Shown piece by piece: positions 11,401 through 26,210 of a DNA stretch of 64,000 nucleotides. Both the position numbers and the translations under genes were made by a program. Within the stretch, counting starts at the first letter, position 1. Every line of letters begins with the position of its first letter. Origin of the DNA: Apteryx mantelli (lineage: Eukaryota; Chordata; Aves; Apterygiformes; Apterygidae); NCBI RefSeq assembly GCF_036417845.1, contig NC_089981.1, positions 65,251,268 through 65,315,267 on the forward strand, read 5' to 3'. Under the pieces are notes generated by a model, which saw only the letters and a list, made by a program, of their open reading frames with translations, ran no database searches and had not been told where the DNA came from.

Positions 11401-14400
11401 ATTCAAGGACTGTAGAAAAGTCAGGGGCTTTTTTTTTTTCACCAACACACTCAGTGGTCTGTGTTGCACACTGAGCTGTTTAAACCAAATAATACAGAAT
11501 TCTACTAATTGGTCTTATAAAAAATATTACCACGCCACAAGCCTTGCCTTGTGCTTTTACTTACGCTATCACAGCTACAACATTACGTGTGTTCCAGGGG
11601 TAATCGCTAGGTTTCGGGACTAATTTGTCACTGCAGTGATGTCTGAGAAGAGTTATCCCAACTGCTTCTCTGTTTGTACAGACAACCCCTACACAAAGTC
11701 AAATTTCGGAGGTTTCTTCCCATGCAAAAGGATGAGATGAGTTTCTAGTCCTAATGAAAGAAGTGTTGCTGTTGGTTTCAGCAGAGATGGGATTTCACCA
11801 TGCGTTTTTTTTGAGTTTGGTAATTTTTGTGGCAGGACTGTGGAGGGGCCTGGACTCTGGGTGAGCCGGGTAGCACGCAGCCCGTGCGGTGTGGGCCATG
11901 CGCCTCTCTGTGGGGATGGGATGGGCAAGGAGGGATGTGGAGGAGAGCTAGAGAGGTAGAAATATCATGGAGGCAGGGGTCAGAGTATGTTTATGTCTGT
12001 AGGCTGTAGTCTTTAAAAGCCCACCTGGCATCTGTGTTTGGGGGTTTCTCTCCGTCTTACTGGCTGTCCATGATGGTCTGTTATTTCCGTGATGTTATTT
12101 CCGTTATTTTCTCATGCCCAACACCTGAGGTGGAGTAGCCAGTGGTTTACAGAAGGAGAAGGAGTGCACAGACGTGTGATGGGACCTGCCAGTGGAGCCA
12201 CAAGCTTGGAAGTACCCAGGTCCCAGCCCCACAAGGGTGGCTTCTTCAGAAAAGAGAGCACAAGACCTTTTTATTTTTAGCTTTGTGTTTATTTGGCTTA
12301 GAGTTCCCAGTAACTCCTTGAATTTATGCAGAGCCAACAAATTAAACATTTATTTTAAGAGACAGTAGTTGAAGATTGTTTCTCCCTTCTCTTGCCCAAG
12401 ATCTGACATGATCTGTGTCAGTTTTGCTAAAACATGAACTGTGTAAGCAAAGAAGTGATGGCAGCACTGGCCTTGTTCAGTGCTTGGGCTGCTGTTGTGC
12501 CTCTTGGACCTTCAGACTTTTTGCGGTGCTTGAGGGCAGTGGGAGTTGTATGCCAAATTTGGAGTTTGATCCTGCTCTTGTTGCTGCAGGATCAATGCAT
12601 ACTCCTGCACAAGAGTCCAGTTGCATGAGAAAGCTTTTTCTGTTTGGTTTATCTGATCTTGATCGAGGGATGGGATGCAGAGAGAGCAGTTGTGTCAGCA
12701 AGATGGTATCTCATTCCCTCATTTAATAAAGGCAACCTGTGTAACTGGATTTTGCAAACATGTCCATGAGTGTGATCAGCCTGCAGCCCACTGGGCTCTG
12801 GTGGGTGTGTGTGCGTTTACATGTTGCTGACAGAGAGGTGCTCTGCCCAATCCCAGTGGCATTGCTGGAGACCAGTCTCAGGTTTGGTCTGTTACTTTAG
12901 CTCATCTAGTGCAGGACCTCTCGGTGCCCTGGAGAGCATTACAGGGTGCTTTGCCAGTGCCCTCCTCTTGGACCTCACTCTGGGTTACGGTCCTGGCCTC
13001 AGGAAAGCCACAACATCCACACAATGCTCAGCTCCCCGGTGGCAGAAGCATGGAAAGCAGCCGTGCAGTATTTGGAGACCTATTTATCTTGTAGGCTGCT
13101 CTACTCGCAGGGAAGAGGCAAGAGCCTGGGCTTCAGCATCACCTAAGTATTGATCCCTGCTGCTCTGGAGGGTTTTGGTACATGTGCAGCGCGTTGCTTG
13201 CAGTCCCTGGGCTATGGTTAGTGTGGTGTGTCAGGATGAGCCGTAGTCCCCAAAGCATGTGCATTTCCACAGCTTTGTGTCTCTGATAGGTGTGAGTGCA
13301 GCCATGGTGAAGCACAGGGGATATTTTGGGGCAGGAAGTGCCCCTAGTGCACTGAAACTGCTGGGCTGCGGCCGGGGTGAAGTACAAAAGGAGAACGGCA
13401 TATCCAAAACCGTCTGGAAAGTAGGAAACTCAGCTGGGATTGGGCCATGACACCCCAGCCACTGTTAAAACTGCTACATATCAGCGTCACATCCCCGAGC
13501 ATCCCTCCCAAAATGGAGACAGACCTGTCTGATCCCTGGTAACTGTGGCAGTCTCTCAGATAGCTGCTGGGCTGGGGAGCAGCTTGCAGTGACTGTTGTT
13601 GGGGCACTGCTCTCTCCCCAGGCCCCCAAGTCTCTTTGACTGGTCATATTCGTGGCACAGGCACTGCTGCAGCCGCTGAGCCGGGCTTAGTGCTGCCAAC
13701 CCCCGCTGTGCCCAAAGTGCACTGGGTGGGCAAGGGGCTGGGTGCTGGGGAAGCTCCCTTTGCAACCATCTGCTGCAGCACCTCATATTTAATTTCATTT
13801 CCTTTTCTCTTCCACTTCAGCGGCAATGCTGTGGAGTGCAGGCGGGTGGCTGCCCAGGGACACGGCTCTGCCAGCTGGGCTGGCTGAGTAGGCACAAGGG
13901 GCTGGCTGGCCTTTCCGAGTGCCTGCCTGGCAATGCGGCCAGGCATGCTGAGAGAGGCAGGCTTGTGCGGAGAGGCCGTGGGGGAATCTCTCTGTCTCCT
14001 TGCCCCTAAAACTTGCCATCCTGATCCTTTGCCCATTTTGCCCCTGGTCCCAAGTAGCCTTTTTCTACGGCTGACTCGTCCATGAAGGGCCTCTGATGCT
14101 GGCTGTTGAATTTGGCATGTTTGAAAGGATGCAAACCCTCCCAAACCTTCCAGGCAAGGGTGGGCTGGCTTGACAGCTCCCACTGTGAGCCATTACCCAG
14201 TGTTGTATCCCCTACCCTTGCAGAGGGACTAGCGTGCAGGTTGCTTTGTGGCTGCCCTGCTGCCGAATCTGCCATCTGTCTCACCACATCCTTTGTGAGA
14301 TGCTGTCTGTCCCAGCCCCCTGCTCTCTCTCCTCCTGATGCCTCATTCCTTTCCCAGCCTGACCTTTGTACATGCCCAGATTTGACAATTCCTTCTCTTC

Positions 14401-17400
14401 CTTAAGGGAAATAAACCATTTCTTATGTTTTTCTCAGTCACATCCATCACTTCTGATGCCTCTTCTAGTAGCTGTGAGCAGCTGCTAACCAACGGGGATG
14501 GCAAGGGTAGAGCAGAAAGGAAGCGCAGGGTGGATGCGGGGGCAGTGCCAGCTTGGAGACAGCTGGCACAGAGCAGAAATGTGTGCTGCCTCTCTCTGTC
14601 TCTCTCACCTGCCTTATGCTTGGGCACCACGCTGCGCTACGCATGTGTCGGGGGCGATTCCACACTCCAGGCATTGCCGTGCGACTTGTTCCCCCTCCTG
14701 CTGGCTTTTGCTGCGTTGATGTTCCCATCCCAACAACCTTGTGATATCCCTCTGATCTCTGATGCTCCAGGCCCTTTCGACTCTCCTCCCTGAAGGGGAT
14801 TTGGAGAAAAAAGCTGCCTGATCCATATGAGGGGCTGTCTGCTCTGCTCTCCAGTGGGTACACATTTGATGATCTGCTCGGCTGTGTCATGGGCAAAGGG
14901 AATTCTCCTGGAGGCAGGCAGCAGCAATGGGAACAAGTTGTCTTCTCAGCACTTGCTGAGCATTCAGCATGCTGGGAAGAGGCTGGAACAGTAAGTGCTT
15001 TCCAGATCCACATGTCTGCAGCTTTGCATGTGCCTGTGAGAGCCACCTCCCTCCGCAGCAGAAGCTTTCTTCTGATTTCCCCCCTGAAGTCTGTGTGGGC
15101 TGGAGAAGGTTGGTGGACGTGTGCCCTAGCAAGCAGGGGGAGACTGATTGCATGCTTCATCTACTGCTTTAGGAAAAAGCAGAATTGTGCTCTCCAAGTC
15201 AGCTGTGCTATGGTGACAGGGTTTGCTGGGAGGGCAGGCTGATGCCCCAGGTGAAGGCAGTGCAATCTGATGATGAGCCTCTGAAACTGGTTCAGTTTCT
15301 TCCTTCCTCCCATTCAAGCCAGATCAAATTTGCTTGCATATCTTCCCCCGGAGCCAGGGGGAGGTGGCTCCTTTTGAATACCCGTCTGTGCAGTACAGGG
15401 TCCCCTCACCCTGCAGGAGTGCTGTCAACTCACTGCAGGCATGCAGGCTTTCTGACCTGGACGGCAGGGTACAGGGCACGCTGGGTGTCAGGCACAGCAA
15501 GCTCGCAGTGTGCATCCAACCCCAGGTGCAGGTACAGGAGAGCTCCTGCAGTGTGTGCCAGGTGGCAGAGTCCATGCCGATTTGGTGGGTCCCACACCCT
15601 CACCTCTGGATGGGTCCCCTGGGGACAGAGGTGGTGGAGACAGGCCTTTGGGAGCACCTTCTCTTGTTGCCCTCTCTTTCCAAGCTGCTGCATTCTCCAT
15701 GAAAGGCTTTCCTTTCGCTTCGATGCGCTATTAACTCAAACTGATAGACAGAGAGCTAATCCCTCCATCTCAGGGCGAGGAGGCTGGATGCAGCTAGCAC
15801 AGCGACCGCCAAGGCGATCTCTGGTTGTGTAACCTGTTGGTGCCGAAGTGTTAGCTGAACTGCCAGCTCCCACATTCTTGGGGTGCTGTGATTCATCCTG
15901 GTCATCTGGTGTTACCCAAATCTGCTTGAAAGTTGTGCAGAGGTGGGAGGAGAGCCTCATCAGGGCCAGGTTTGGCAAGTGGTGTTCTTGTGGGCTCCTG
16001 CTGCAGCCCAAACCTCACCCTTTGTTCCTGGTGCTTAGCTTTTGGAGGCACCAAGCGCATGTAATTAAGAAAGTGTTCTAGCTCTGCAAACATTCTAAAA
16101 CCATATTTTATGTAAAAATAGATGTATATATAGTGTTATAATCCATTGCCCTCAAGAAGGAGCGTTTTTGCTTGGAAGGAGATGAGCTAAGAAGAGCAGA
16201 ATTAGCTGCAGGGAGCATTGTGAAGGTTGGAACTTCAGCAGAAAAGCTGGCAGAGCAGCTCGGGGGAGGAGGTCTCCCCAGAGAGCAGCATGGAGGGAAA
16301 TGTGCAGGTGGCCCGAGGAGAAGTGGGCTAAACAGGGAACAAGTGTGATGTTACCCACCTTATCCTGGCCCTTGGATGGGTGTGGATGAGGATGCTCGGT
16401 GGCAGGATTCTCCCAGGCCTTTCTGGTGATGTCTGTTAAGTGAGGAGCAGATTTGAAGCCAGCATAAGCTTGTGCAGTGCCAGGGGAGCTGTGACAGCCA
16501 TGCTTGGGGCCAGAAAATCCCCCAGGACCAGGCAGGAAGCTCCCTACTGCTGGCTCCGCTCAGCCACAGCATGCCTGCTAGTCAGGTGCATGGACATCTG
16601 TGCGGTGGTACCTGCATTAGGTTAGGAGGAATTGAGCTCTGCACCCTGGGCAGAGAAATACCTCGCAGCCCCCCTCTACCCTGCATGTGAAGCCCTTATA
16701 GGAATGTTTGCTCTGCCTTCAGGATGTCTGCTGCCAGACGGGTTCAGACAGGGGCTGCCAGGCAGGGTCCACTGTTGAGGTTGTGTGATTTTTGGGGCTC
16801 AGACGTCCTGGCAAGTGTGGCAGCAGCATGGCTGGCTTTGAGAGTGTGCTTAGATCCTTGGCTTGTCAGTGTGGTATCCGAACCTTGATGGGGCAGAGAG
16901 GAGAGGGAAAGGAAGAGAAGGTGTCCTAATGCGTCGGACACTCTATGCCGCTGGAGCCGTGCTGTGTGCTGGAGCAGAGCGGAGCTGGGACCAGCAGTGT
17001 GGCCTGCCTGACGCCTGCTGCATGCTTGTGCTTGCCCCCTATCACACACCAGACCTGCAGACATCAGCTGTGAGGAGGGCTTGCTGAAGGTCAACAGCTG
17101 AAAGCAGCTAGGCAGGGGACTTGAAACCCCCTGCCCTGGGGACAGCCAAGCCTTTGGTGCAGGCCACGCTACAGAGGCAGGGTGGGTCTGCCTGCAGTGC
17201 GGGTTGTGTTGACCTGGACTCCTGTGTCAATGAACATTTTCCAAAGAAGCACAACCATCACCCCTTCAGCCATTCACCCTGGTGACAGGTACGCTGCACG
17301 CATGTGGCTGCGGGCAGATTCGTGCCCTTCTGCCTCCCCCTTGAGTCTTTCCTGCCCAAGGGGATGCCAATGTCCTGGCTGGCAGTTCCTGAGCAATCAG

Positions 17401-19479
17401 ATCCCATGTGGGGCACTGACTGACAGACTGGGTAATGAACTTCAAAAAGGAACTGGGAATGGGAGACAGGCCTGTGGAGCCCAGTGCTGTCCTCCCTAAT
17501 GGGACAAGACTCGGCTCTCAGAGGTCTGTGTCTGGGCTCCTGGCCAGTTTCCCAGTGGAGTGGGCTGCGCTGTGGTAAGATTTAGGCATCAGGGGTTCAG
17601 CTGGCTCACTGCCCTTTCCTTGACTGCCATGTGTGCCTTGCCAGCCCCGCTTGGCAGGACACAGCACTGCGAAGCTGCGGGAGTTGCTCAGTTGAGCAGT
17701 GCAGTAGGGGGCTTTCCCCCCTCATGCATGGGCTGAGTGTGTTTGTGTGTGCACACGTGCAAAGTGCTCCCCTCATCTTGCCTCTGCACTGGGGTAAGTT
17801 TTTCCCTGCTCTCCTGAGAACCAGCACTGCCCATAGCTGTGCTGGAAAGGGCTGTGCTGGCAGTTCCCAGATGGATTAAAGCCTCTCTGCAGCAGGTAGT
17901 TTATAAAAGGCAGCATATAAAACTCCCACTCTCCTCTCCACCTCCTACAGCTCCCAGCTCCCCAAACAGCAAAAGGGGCTTGGAGAGGAAAGAGCTGCTC
18001 TTCTGTCTTTTCCCATATCTTCAGAGACCACAGTACTCCTGGTACCTTTTTGGCATTTGTGAAAAATATCTTGTGACCTGCAATGACAGCCAGGGTCTGT
18101 GCCTGGATCATGACATGGCTGCTCTTGTTTTACATATGGGTTTCCATGAGGGAGCATTTTCCCCAGAGGAGGTGGCCCTTTTGTTCACACAGGACTTAAA
18201 ATCCTCAACTGTTTGAGCACATTTCATTGGAGGAAGAAGCAATCTGCCTCTAAATGGCTGATGTCCTACCACCCTCCCAGCCATGCTGAGAGATGCCTTC
18301 CTTGGTCTTTGATGCCAAACAAAAGCTGCTCTTGATGGTTTGGGTTGTAATGTGCTATGGTGATGGAGTTAGTAGATGATAAGTAACCTAGAAGTTTTTC
18401 AAGGAGGAGTGGGGAAGCCCAAGCCCTTCCCTAGGGACAGCTGCCTTGATGGCCCTCAATTGTATGTTTAGCAGGGGGTGGGAGCTCTCTTCAGCTGTAT
18501 GTATTACTAATTAATTGCAAGTGTTGGGGCTGCTCTGGGGGCTGAAAGCAGCCTTCAGCCTCCCAGCTGCAGAGTGGAGCCTGGTGATGGTATCAGATCT
18601 GTGGTGCCCGAGGGCAGATGGAGGTCCCTGCCTACCCTGTCCAGAAGGGACATGTACTTGGAGGGATGTAGTCCAAAGGACCCAATCAGGAAAACAAACT
18701 GATGATGGTCATTAACTCAGAAATATTGTTTTCCTGAATACATGTGCATGTGTGTGTATACTAAGTAGATAAACATACCTCTACATTGTTTGCAGTTTGG
18801 ATGCTACATGTGAAGTTGGACACTCTTCTAAAATTCACCCTCACCTAACAGTGCCTTTTTTGAGGGTTAGAAAGAGCTGAGCACCCTGCTGCCACTCCTG
18901 GTGGGGAGGAGGCAGAGTACAAAGCTGGGTAGTTGCTCCCTTCAGGCCGAGGAGAAGATGCTCTGTTCCTAGCTCTGCTCTTGAGGTTCCAGGCAACCTG
19001 GACAATCTGTGGTGTCTGCCTATGCTTTGGGAGACTGAGGAGGTGGGATTTATTGGGGAGCAAAGGGGGTGCCACTCTCTTGCTTACTGCTGCTCAGAGC
19101 AGAGCAGCATAGCTGAAAGGGGAGAGGAGGCGGTTTAGAAACCGCTTTGAGTAAGAAATCGGAGACTTCATTCTCAGTCCCTCTTCCCTCACTGTTACCC
19201 TGACCCCGTGAGATCCCTGAGCTATTCTCTGCAACCTCAGTGACCTGGGGGTAACTCCCTGCCCCTTTGCCATGTGTGAGTCACTCGGGCCCTCCATCCC
19301 CCTCAGGCAGCCCTAGGTCCTGGGTGTCTGTGCCCCTGACCCTGACCCAAGAGCACCCCCACAGCTCTGCAGCCTGCGTCTCCCTGCCCTGCGGTTGTAT
19401 CTGGGCTGTGCCTGACCCTGGTAATCCTTTGTGATGAACAGCGTTGGTTTAAGCATTATCAAAGTACAAGGGTGAACAA

Positions 19480-19605
19480 TGCAGAACGAGTGACAGGGCC
19501 CCTGCCATAGGGAGCTTACAGCCTAATTAGCTAGTGTTTGCTCAGTGCTTTGCACATACGAAGTGCGGTGTAAGGGGCTAAGCGCTATTATTGTGAAAGC
19601 ACAAT
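19480..19605 (+). repeat. Possible MIR/L2-type remnant
   Basis: Contains 'cagtgctttgcacatacgaagtg' followed by 'gctaagcgctattatt', close in order and spacing to the 3' end of MIR ('cagtgcctggcacatagtaagcgct...attatt'). The part in front ('gggagcttacagcctaa') is also common in old SINE and LINE remnants. Confidence 0.4.
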
Positions 19606-22600
19606 GTGTGCACAGCAGGATATTGAAATGTAAAACAAACACAGGTTAAAGCCAGACTGCAGTGGCAGCTTAGTCAAATGTGGGGGGAAAAGGGCTAGCG
19701 TGAAAATGAATAAGCTCAGTTATGGTTATTCCTTCCTAATTGCTGTGTGCTCACTCCAGCATCTGCTTGTTCACATATGCATGGAGGAGGAGCTGGAGAA
19801 GAGCTGCTCTGTGCACAGAATTTTCCCTGTGCTGGCCCAAACAGACCTCTCTGCCTGTAGATGTCATTGTAAATACTGTTTGTTCTCAGTTGCCTGTGGT
19901 CTTCCACAGCTCTCTAGGATTTGGCCATATTCTTATGCTGAGAAGTGCTGCACAGAGCGAATGCTGACCTGCCTGGTCCACAGCTTCCCTCCAGGAGACA
20001 TGGATTTATGCAGGTTGCTGCCAGATTGCAGAGAAAGTCCACAAATGTAGTCATGCAAAGGCCCCTGCTAGAAGGCTAGGTGCTGGGAACAGCTATCAGA
20101 TCTTTCCATCCAAATATCTCATACACAGAACTCAGTCTGTCCTAGTGCTGAAACCCAGTCACATCTGGATCCACACGGTGCTGAAAGAGGAGGGAAGGGC
20201 AGGGAGCTGGCAGCCATTCAGCAGCCACTGCCGGGGGGATGTGGCAAGGGAGGATTTTGCCCTGAAGTGCTGTGTTGGCTTAAAGTGAGTCTCAGGCCTC
20301 TTCTCCTGGGGCAGAGTGACCCTGCACAGGTTTTCCTAAATGTGATGGCAACCTGCCACTCCTGAGAGCAGAAAAAAGTGCTTGGCTCCCCGAAACAGGG
20401 ACACAGTCTCTCCCTCCTGATGGGTCAAGTAGTTTAGATGATTCATATTGGCAGAGCGCATTGGGAGCAGGGGATGAGGAGACGAGGGCAGGAAGGGAAT
20501 GCAGTTTCTGTCTCAGGAACAGGCTCCTCCTGACCATGTTGGTTCCTTGCTGGGGCTCTCTTAAGCTCTGCTTTACCCTTTTTTGGCAGAAAGCCCCAGA
20601 GAGCTGGCGGTGGGGACTTATCAGCCAGGGCTGCAGAGCAGTGGTGCTGGAGGAGGGATCACCACTGAAGGGAGGGAGCTCACACGCGATATTCCCATCT
20701 GCAGGGTCTGTGCAGGCTCAGGGGGCCAATGGCTCCCCACGCCTGCAATTGTAGCCATCACCAGCAGTGAGCCTGGCAAACATTCATGCCCCTTGTAGGG
20801 AAATCAGTGTAGGAAAACTCACTGTGAGATCTTATGGAAGGTAAAGGTGATGTTTATTTACAAAATCTTTAAGCAGGTTGATTTATGCTCTGACCCTTGT
20901 TCTCTCAGAGATGCCGTTGGCTCCCACACTCACAAGTGCACCCTCACGTGCACCCTGATATGTGTGCCCGAGCAGGCCAGCCAGGATCACTTGTGGGAGA
21001 TACAGAGGACAAGGGATGCCAGCTATCAAGTCCTTGTCACTTCTCTGGGATTTGCCTCTTGATTGGTGATACTGAACTCGTCTTTGAACATGTCTTTTGT
21101 ACCCCTTAGGAGTCATCAGCTGCTATGGGGTGTCCCTTGCCTCCAAATCTTGTTGACTCCAGCCACCATAAACCTTATGCCAGGTTGCTGCCCATGGTCT
21201 GTTTTTCCTTGTTTGGATATATCTGTTTTTGAGGTGGGCTAAGCAGGACAGGACTGGTATATGTGCTATGTGAATCTGGTTGCTGTCCTGCTGGTGGTAG
21301 GAGGCAGTGTCTTCTGCTGATGAGTTGTCTGTGCCATGAGCTTAGCAGAGTGCAGTGCTTTGAGTCTTGACGTAAATAACATGTACCTCAATTTTATTGC
21401 TGGGGACAGTGTCCCGGGAATGGTGTCCCTAACGCAGACCATGCTTTTAAGCCTTTATTGTACTTTCTTTATGGTGCTTCTCCTCACATTCCCGTTCATG
21501 CACACCACACATGCCCATGTTAATATTTCTGTTACAAATCTCTGCACATCCAGTGTGTCAGCTCCCCTTTGGGGTCTGGCTCAGCTCTCAGTGGTTCTGT
21601 GGGGTCACAGTCACCAAAGACCTGGGAGCTGTTGCTCCAGGCTGAGCTGCCTTTCCCAAGCGGATTGTACAACAGTGCCAGTCTCTGTGCAAACTCATTC
21701 CCTGAAATTGCTAAAGCTGGTGGAAAGAGCCCTGCCTCAGGTAGTAATGCTGCCCAGTCCTAGCAGACTCCTAGCCTGGCCACTTCCTCCTAGTGTCCAC
21801 CGAGGAAGCAGGGCCAGGCAGGGCTCCTTCTCCTTTCTGCTCACAGGCAGTGCCTCGGCAGCCATCCCTGCAGCAGAAGCGACTGAGCAGTGAGCCCTGA
21901 ACCACAGGATTTTGGTGAATGATTGCAGTGACGACAGGGTGTGGAGGGAGCCAGGGGGAGGCTTCTCTTGCACGCAGTCTAACCCTGGCCATGGAGAGCC
22001 GCATCCATGAGTAGCGTGGCACTGTGACATGGGCAAGTGGTTGGCATCCTCCTGGAGGGGAGACTGAGCGGAGCAGAGAGGTGCTCCCTCCACCTCAAGC
22101 CAGGCTCTGCTTGCTGGAGCTCGGGCCCCTCACACAGCCCATCTCTCCCAGGCTGCCTTTCCATCAGTGTGGGGTTCACCGCTCACTGCAGCCAAAGTGC
22201 GTGTGGGAGGGAGGGGAGATGTGAAGTGGGGGAAGGATGCCAGCTCTTCCTGCATCGCAGCACACATGAATGCCGCCGTGGCCCTCATGTACTGAGAGCA
22301 TCTTTCCTCTCGTGTCTCTAGAGACTCTCCGTCACAGCCATTGTACTGAGGAGAGTTTGTCCAGCTCTGAGCCTGCTCCTGGGAAGCTTATCAGGATGTG
22401 CCAGGGAACCTGGGGAGCCAGCAAGACCCTTTGCTCTCCAGGCCTGCACCTTCACCCAGCCAAGCAGCAGCCTCTCCTGATTCCTCTGCTGTGGCCTGCC
22501 CTGGAAAGAGCCCTGCAGCCAGCAAGCCTCAGGAGATACGTGGCCATTGCAGGAGGCATTTGCCATTGCTGTGGCTTGTCATTGTAGGATGGCCCATTTG

Positions 22601-25600
22601 GGGCTTTTTCCCCTGTAACAAAGCCAACTCCACAGTAGGATCCCTAGTCCAGGTCCTGGCCTGCCTCTTCAGACCAGAAAAACTTGGCTGTTTGTGCACC
22701 TATGCAAAGAGGGGGTGTGTGCCTCTGATGGGAGTGTGGGGCTGGGAGCTCTGGGTGCTCACACTGTGACTGCCTCCTCCTTGCTGGCTTGTGTCAGACT
22801 GTGTCCAGGGGCTCCAGATAAGGAGCTAGGAGCAGAGTCTGTGCTTGGCCAGGGATTATCAGCGTTGAGCACTGTAAGGGTCCTGACTGCCTTCCAGCTC
22901 AGGCTGTCGGTGCCGGGCTCCCCGGTCAGGAGCAAGGTGACAGATGCCTCAGCCCTGGTCCTGCACCTCTGCAAAGCTCTCAGCTGGCAGCCCCTCCTGG
23001 GTGGGCTGTGGGGGCTGGCCAGGATGCCTCGGGGATGGGCTTGGTGGTAGGGCGCTGCCTTCTGCAAGCTGGGGAGCGCCTGGATTTCCTCAGGGGCCTT
23101 GAGAATTTCTGAGTGCTTTTTTGTATCAGATGGGGTGTCAGGGAGAAGAGCGGCTGTTTTTGATACTGCTGGTTTCAGTTTTTTATATGACACGAGCAGG
23201 TCTCGTCTCCTGTTTTGAGCTATGGCAGGTTGAAGTGCCAGCCTCTGAGGTGTTGACCGGGAGACAACTGAGGCTCATGCCCTTTTATTGTGCGTGCTCC
23301 AGTCCTCCCCTTGCCAGCTTCAGAAACAAAACCTGAAACGTCTGTGCCCCCAGGGCAGTCTCAGGCTGTCTGGGCAGCCCTGTGCTCACTGCCTTCTCCC
23401 TGCTCCTTTCCCTGTAGGGGCCCCTCTGTCTCAGCCTTGGTGAGGGCTGTCTGTGCAACTGGTAGCTAATACTGCTGTTGGAGGAGAGTGGCATTTATGT
23501 CACCTCATTCCAGGTGACTTGTCCAACCCATTGAAAAAAAAAACACCCCAAAGCAATTCCATATCCTTCTGCAGCACTGAGCTTCACAAGTCGAGTGAAT
23601 TACAGAAGTGAGGGAGATGCTTTTAGTCTGTTCTCAGTAAAATTGCTGCTGAGTTTTGCCAGATCTTCAAAAGCAAAGGGAATACTCCTTTCTTCTAGTT
23701 CTCCAGGATGATCAAGGAGCCCTTTGCTACCCCTTTCCCCCCAGAGGAGGGAGAAATGTGATCTTATAGAGTGGTCTCTGCTGAAGTTGCTTGGTTAGAG
23801 AGCAATTCTAATATTTCCTTTTGCTTGCACTCAAAAGGAACAACCATTCAGCTCAAAGAAGCTGATCTGCTGAGGTTTCAGTCATCCTGAGCTCCTCATG
23901 ATGAAATCTCTGCACTCAGAAAAGGCTGTGGGAGGGGAAGGTGGTCATGAAATGTCATACATTCCTCTTGCAGGCCTCATTAGATCAGTGAAGTAGCAGC
24001 AATAAAAAGGGAGACTTCTCCCACCAAGAGTCCGTGGAAGTCCTTGAGTGACTCATAGGCGTAATGGCTGGAATATGGCTGGAGGTATTGATATCCTCTT
24101 TTCTGAGGTCTCAGCCTGATGGAAGACTCGCACATGTTGGCACAAACAAGTAACAGGGTCAGGGAGGGGATGTGGAAGAGAAACATAAAATAGATTTATT
24201 TGAGAAAGTTGGGGTGTTGATTTTGAGGTGGTTTTCCTGATCATGTTTGGGGCCTGATGTAGCTGGAGACCACTGCAAATGTTGGGAGAAGGGGACAGAA
24301 GAGAAACATAATCTCTTAGCAGTTTCCAAAGAGATTCCAGCAGGGACAACAGAGGTAGGGTGGGACTCTGGCTAGTGAATGTCTAGCTGCTGTCCACTGA
24401 AACAGAGATTTCTATGGGAAATGTGGGCTGTGGGAGCCTGGTGACAGGGCTTGACAAGGCAGTGCAGGAAGATACACAGGAAACTTCTCTGCATCAGTGA
24501 GTTAATGCTTGTCAACCAATTGTTTCTGGGTAAAAGCTGTCCCTGGTGGGTTCCCTGCTGAGCAGCACCGGGAATTAGGAAAAGTTTGTCCTGCAGGGAT
24601 CTCTCTCAGTGCAGCCTGCTCTCTGGCCCATGTCCCTGGTGCTGGAGGGAAGGACCAGCTCACAGCATGCCAGCTAACACTACACAGACTGATGTTGCTT
24701 GTGGCAAAGAGGCAGTGGGCATCTGCGTACCAGCCTGCTTTGGCAGGAGCATTGTCAAAGAGTTGGTGCCAGTCTGTGCCACCATGGCAGCTGTGCTCAG
24801 TGGATTTCCAAAGGGAAGATACGTGGCATGCTGAGGAAAGCTGTGGCCTGCCAGCAGCATCCTTGGCTCAGAAGAATGAGATGAGCCACAGCTGGGGGCC
24901 TACCTTGCAGAGCAACTCTGCAGAGGAGCGGAGCAGAGCAGCACGCTCAGAGGTATTCCCAAGAGAAATCAGTTCTAAAGCCTGCTTCTTGACAGCCCCC
25001 AGGGAGAGCCCAGCTTTTAAGATTGCCAGAAAAGATTGTGCAGAAATCACAGGTCCCAGCAAATAGGAGTGGTGATTTCTGTCAGCCCCGTGTTCCTGAC
25101 ATGGATTAGTGGTGAGCAGGGGGCTGGCATGAGGCTGGGTGGTGTGAGGCTGGGAGATGTCCTCATCAATGTGCTACTTCTTGGTAAAAGCCAGTTTGAG
25201 TAGGAAACTGCATGTGGCAGTGGTGGGAAGAGAGCAAATTCCCACTAAGACCAGGAGAAAGGACCAAGGAGGTACCAGATGACTCTGCTCCCACTGGAGG
25301 CAGAGGCATGGCCTGAGAGGAGGGTAACCAAGGATGGGGGAACACACAGGGCAAATATAGAAGAGGAGCAAAGGTCCTATGATTTTGGCTGTATGGTGGA
25401 AAAGTGGGGAGCAGAGCAGCTCCAGGGTCTGCACCCTCCCACACTCCCACGCACACGGATGTTGCAGGCAGGGTTGGGCCAACAAGGTCATCCTATCCTA
25501 CACAGTCTCTATGCCTTTTGGAGATAGAAGCCATTACTCTAAGAGGGCAAGGCAAAGGGAGAGCTGGTGAGGAAGACCTTGGACCCACATGGGGTTTTGG

Positions 25601-26079
25601 AGGGCCATCTTTGTGTTCCTGCCCTTCTGTGCTTATCCCTCTTGGAGCTGGATGCAGCCTGTGGTGTGCCTGTTATCCCCATGCACTGAGCTACAGTGAC
25701 GGAGAGGTCACTGTGTCCTTCGGTGCCAAAACTGCCTCTGTCACACTTTCACTGAGTTCCAGTGCAGGGTACTGATGTGCCTTTTCCCAGCCCAGGGTCA
25801 TTAATCCCTCCTGGCTGTGGTGCTCTGTGGTGCTGAGTCAGTGGCAGTGGCTCGGATTTCCTAACTTCCCCCACCAGCCTCCACAGTCCCCCAAGGTCGG
25901 ATGCTGGAGATTCGCCTCCTCCTCCCAGGCCTCGGCACATCAAGATATTAACCTGATCACATCATTACCTCTGTCCTCACTTTGCTCTCCTGCAGCCTGG
26001 GCGTATCTCCCTTGGAAAGGAAGAAAGGTGGAAAAGGTTGTCAGGTAGCAGGGAGGCTTGGTTTCTAACAGACATCAGG

Positions 26080-26210
26080 AATCCAACACCTGCTTTCTAA
26101 CCCTGATTTCTCTGCTGGCTTTTTGTGACCATGGGCAGCTCCTTCAATAGATCCGTGTCTCAGCTGCCTGATCTGCAAACAGAAATGAGCAATCCTCATC
26201 CTGCCAGGGA
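26080..26210 (+). repeat. MIR-like (CORE-SINE) remnant
   Basis: The series 'ctgatttctctgctgg', 'tgaccatgggcag', 'gtctcagctgcctgatctgcaaa' follows the order of the MIR middle section ('gctgtgtgaccttgggcaag', 'gcctcagtttcctcatctgtaaa'). Old and diverged. Confidence 0.5.

Noticed and set aside
14465-15832. Overlapping frames of 231 (minus) and 215 (plus) codons
   Set aside because: They overlap on opposite strands in G+C-rich DNA, show no known domain and are not flanked by matching splice sites or a promoter.
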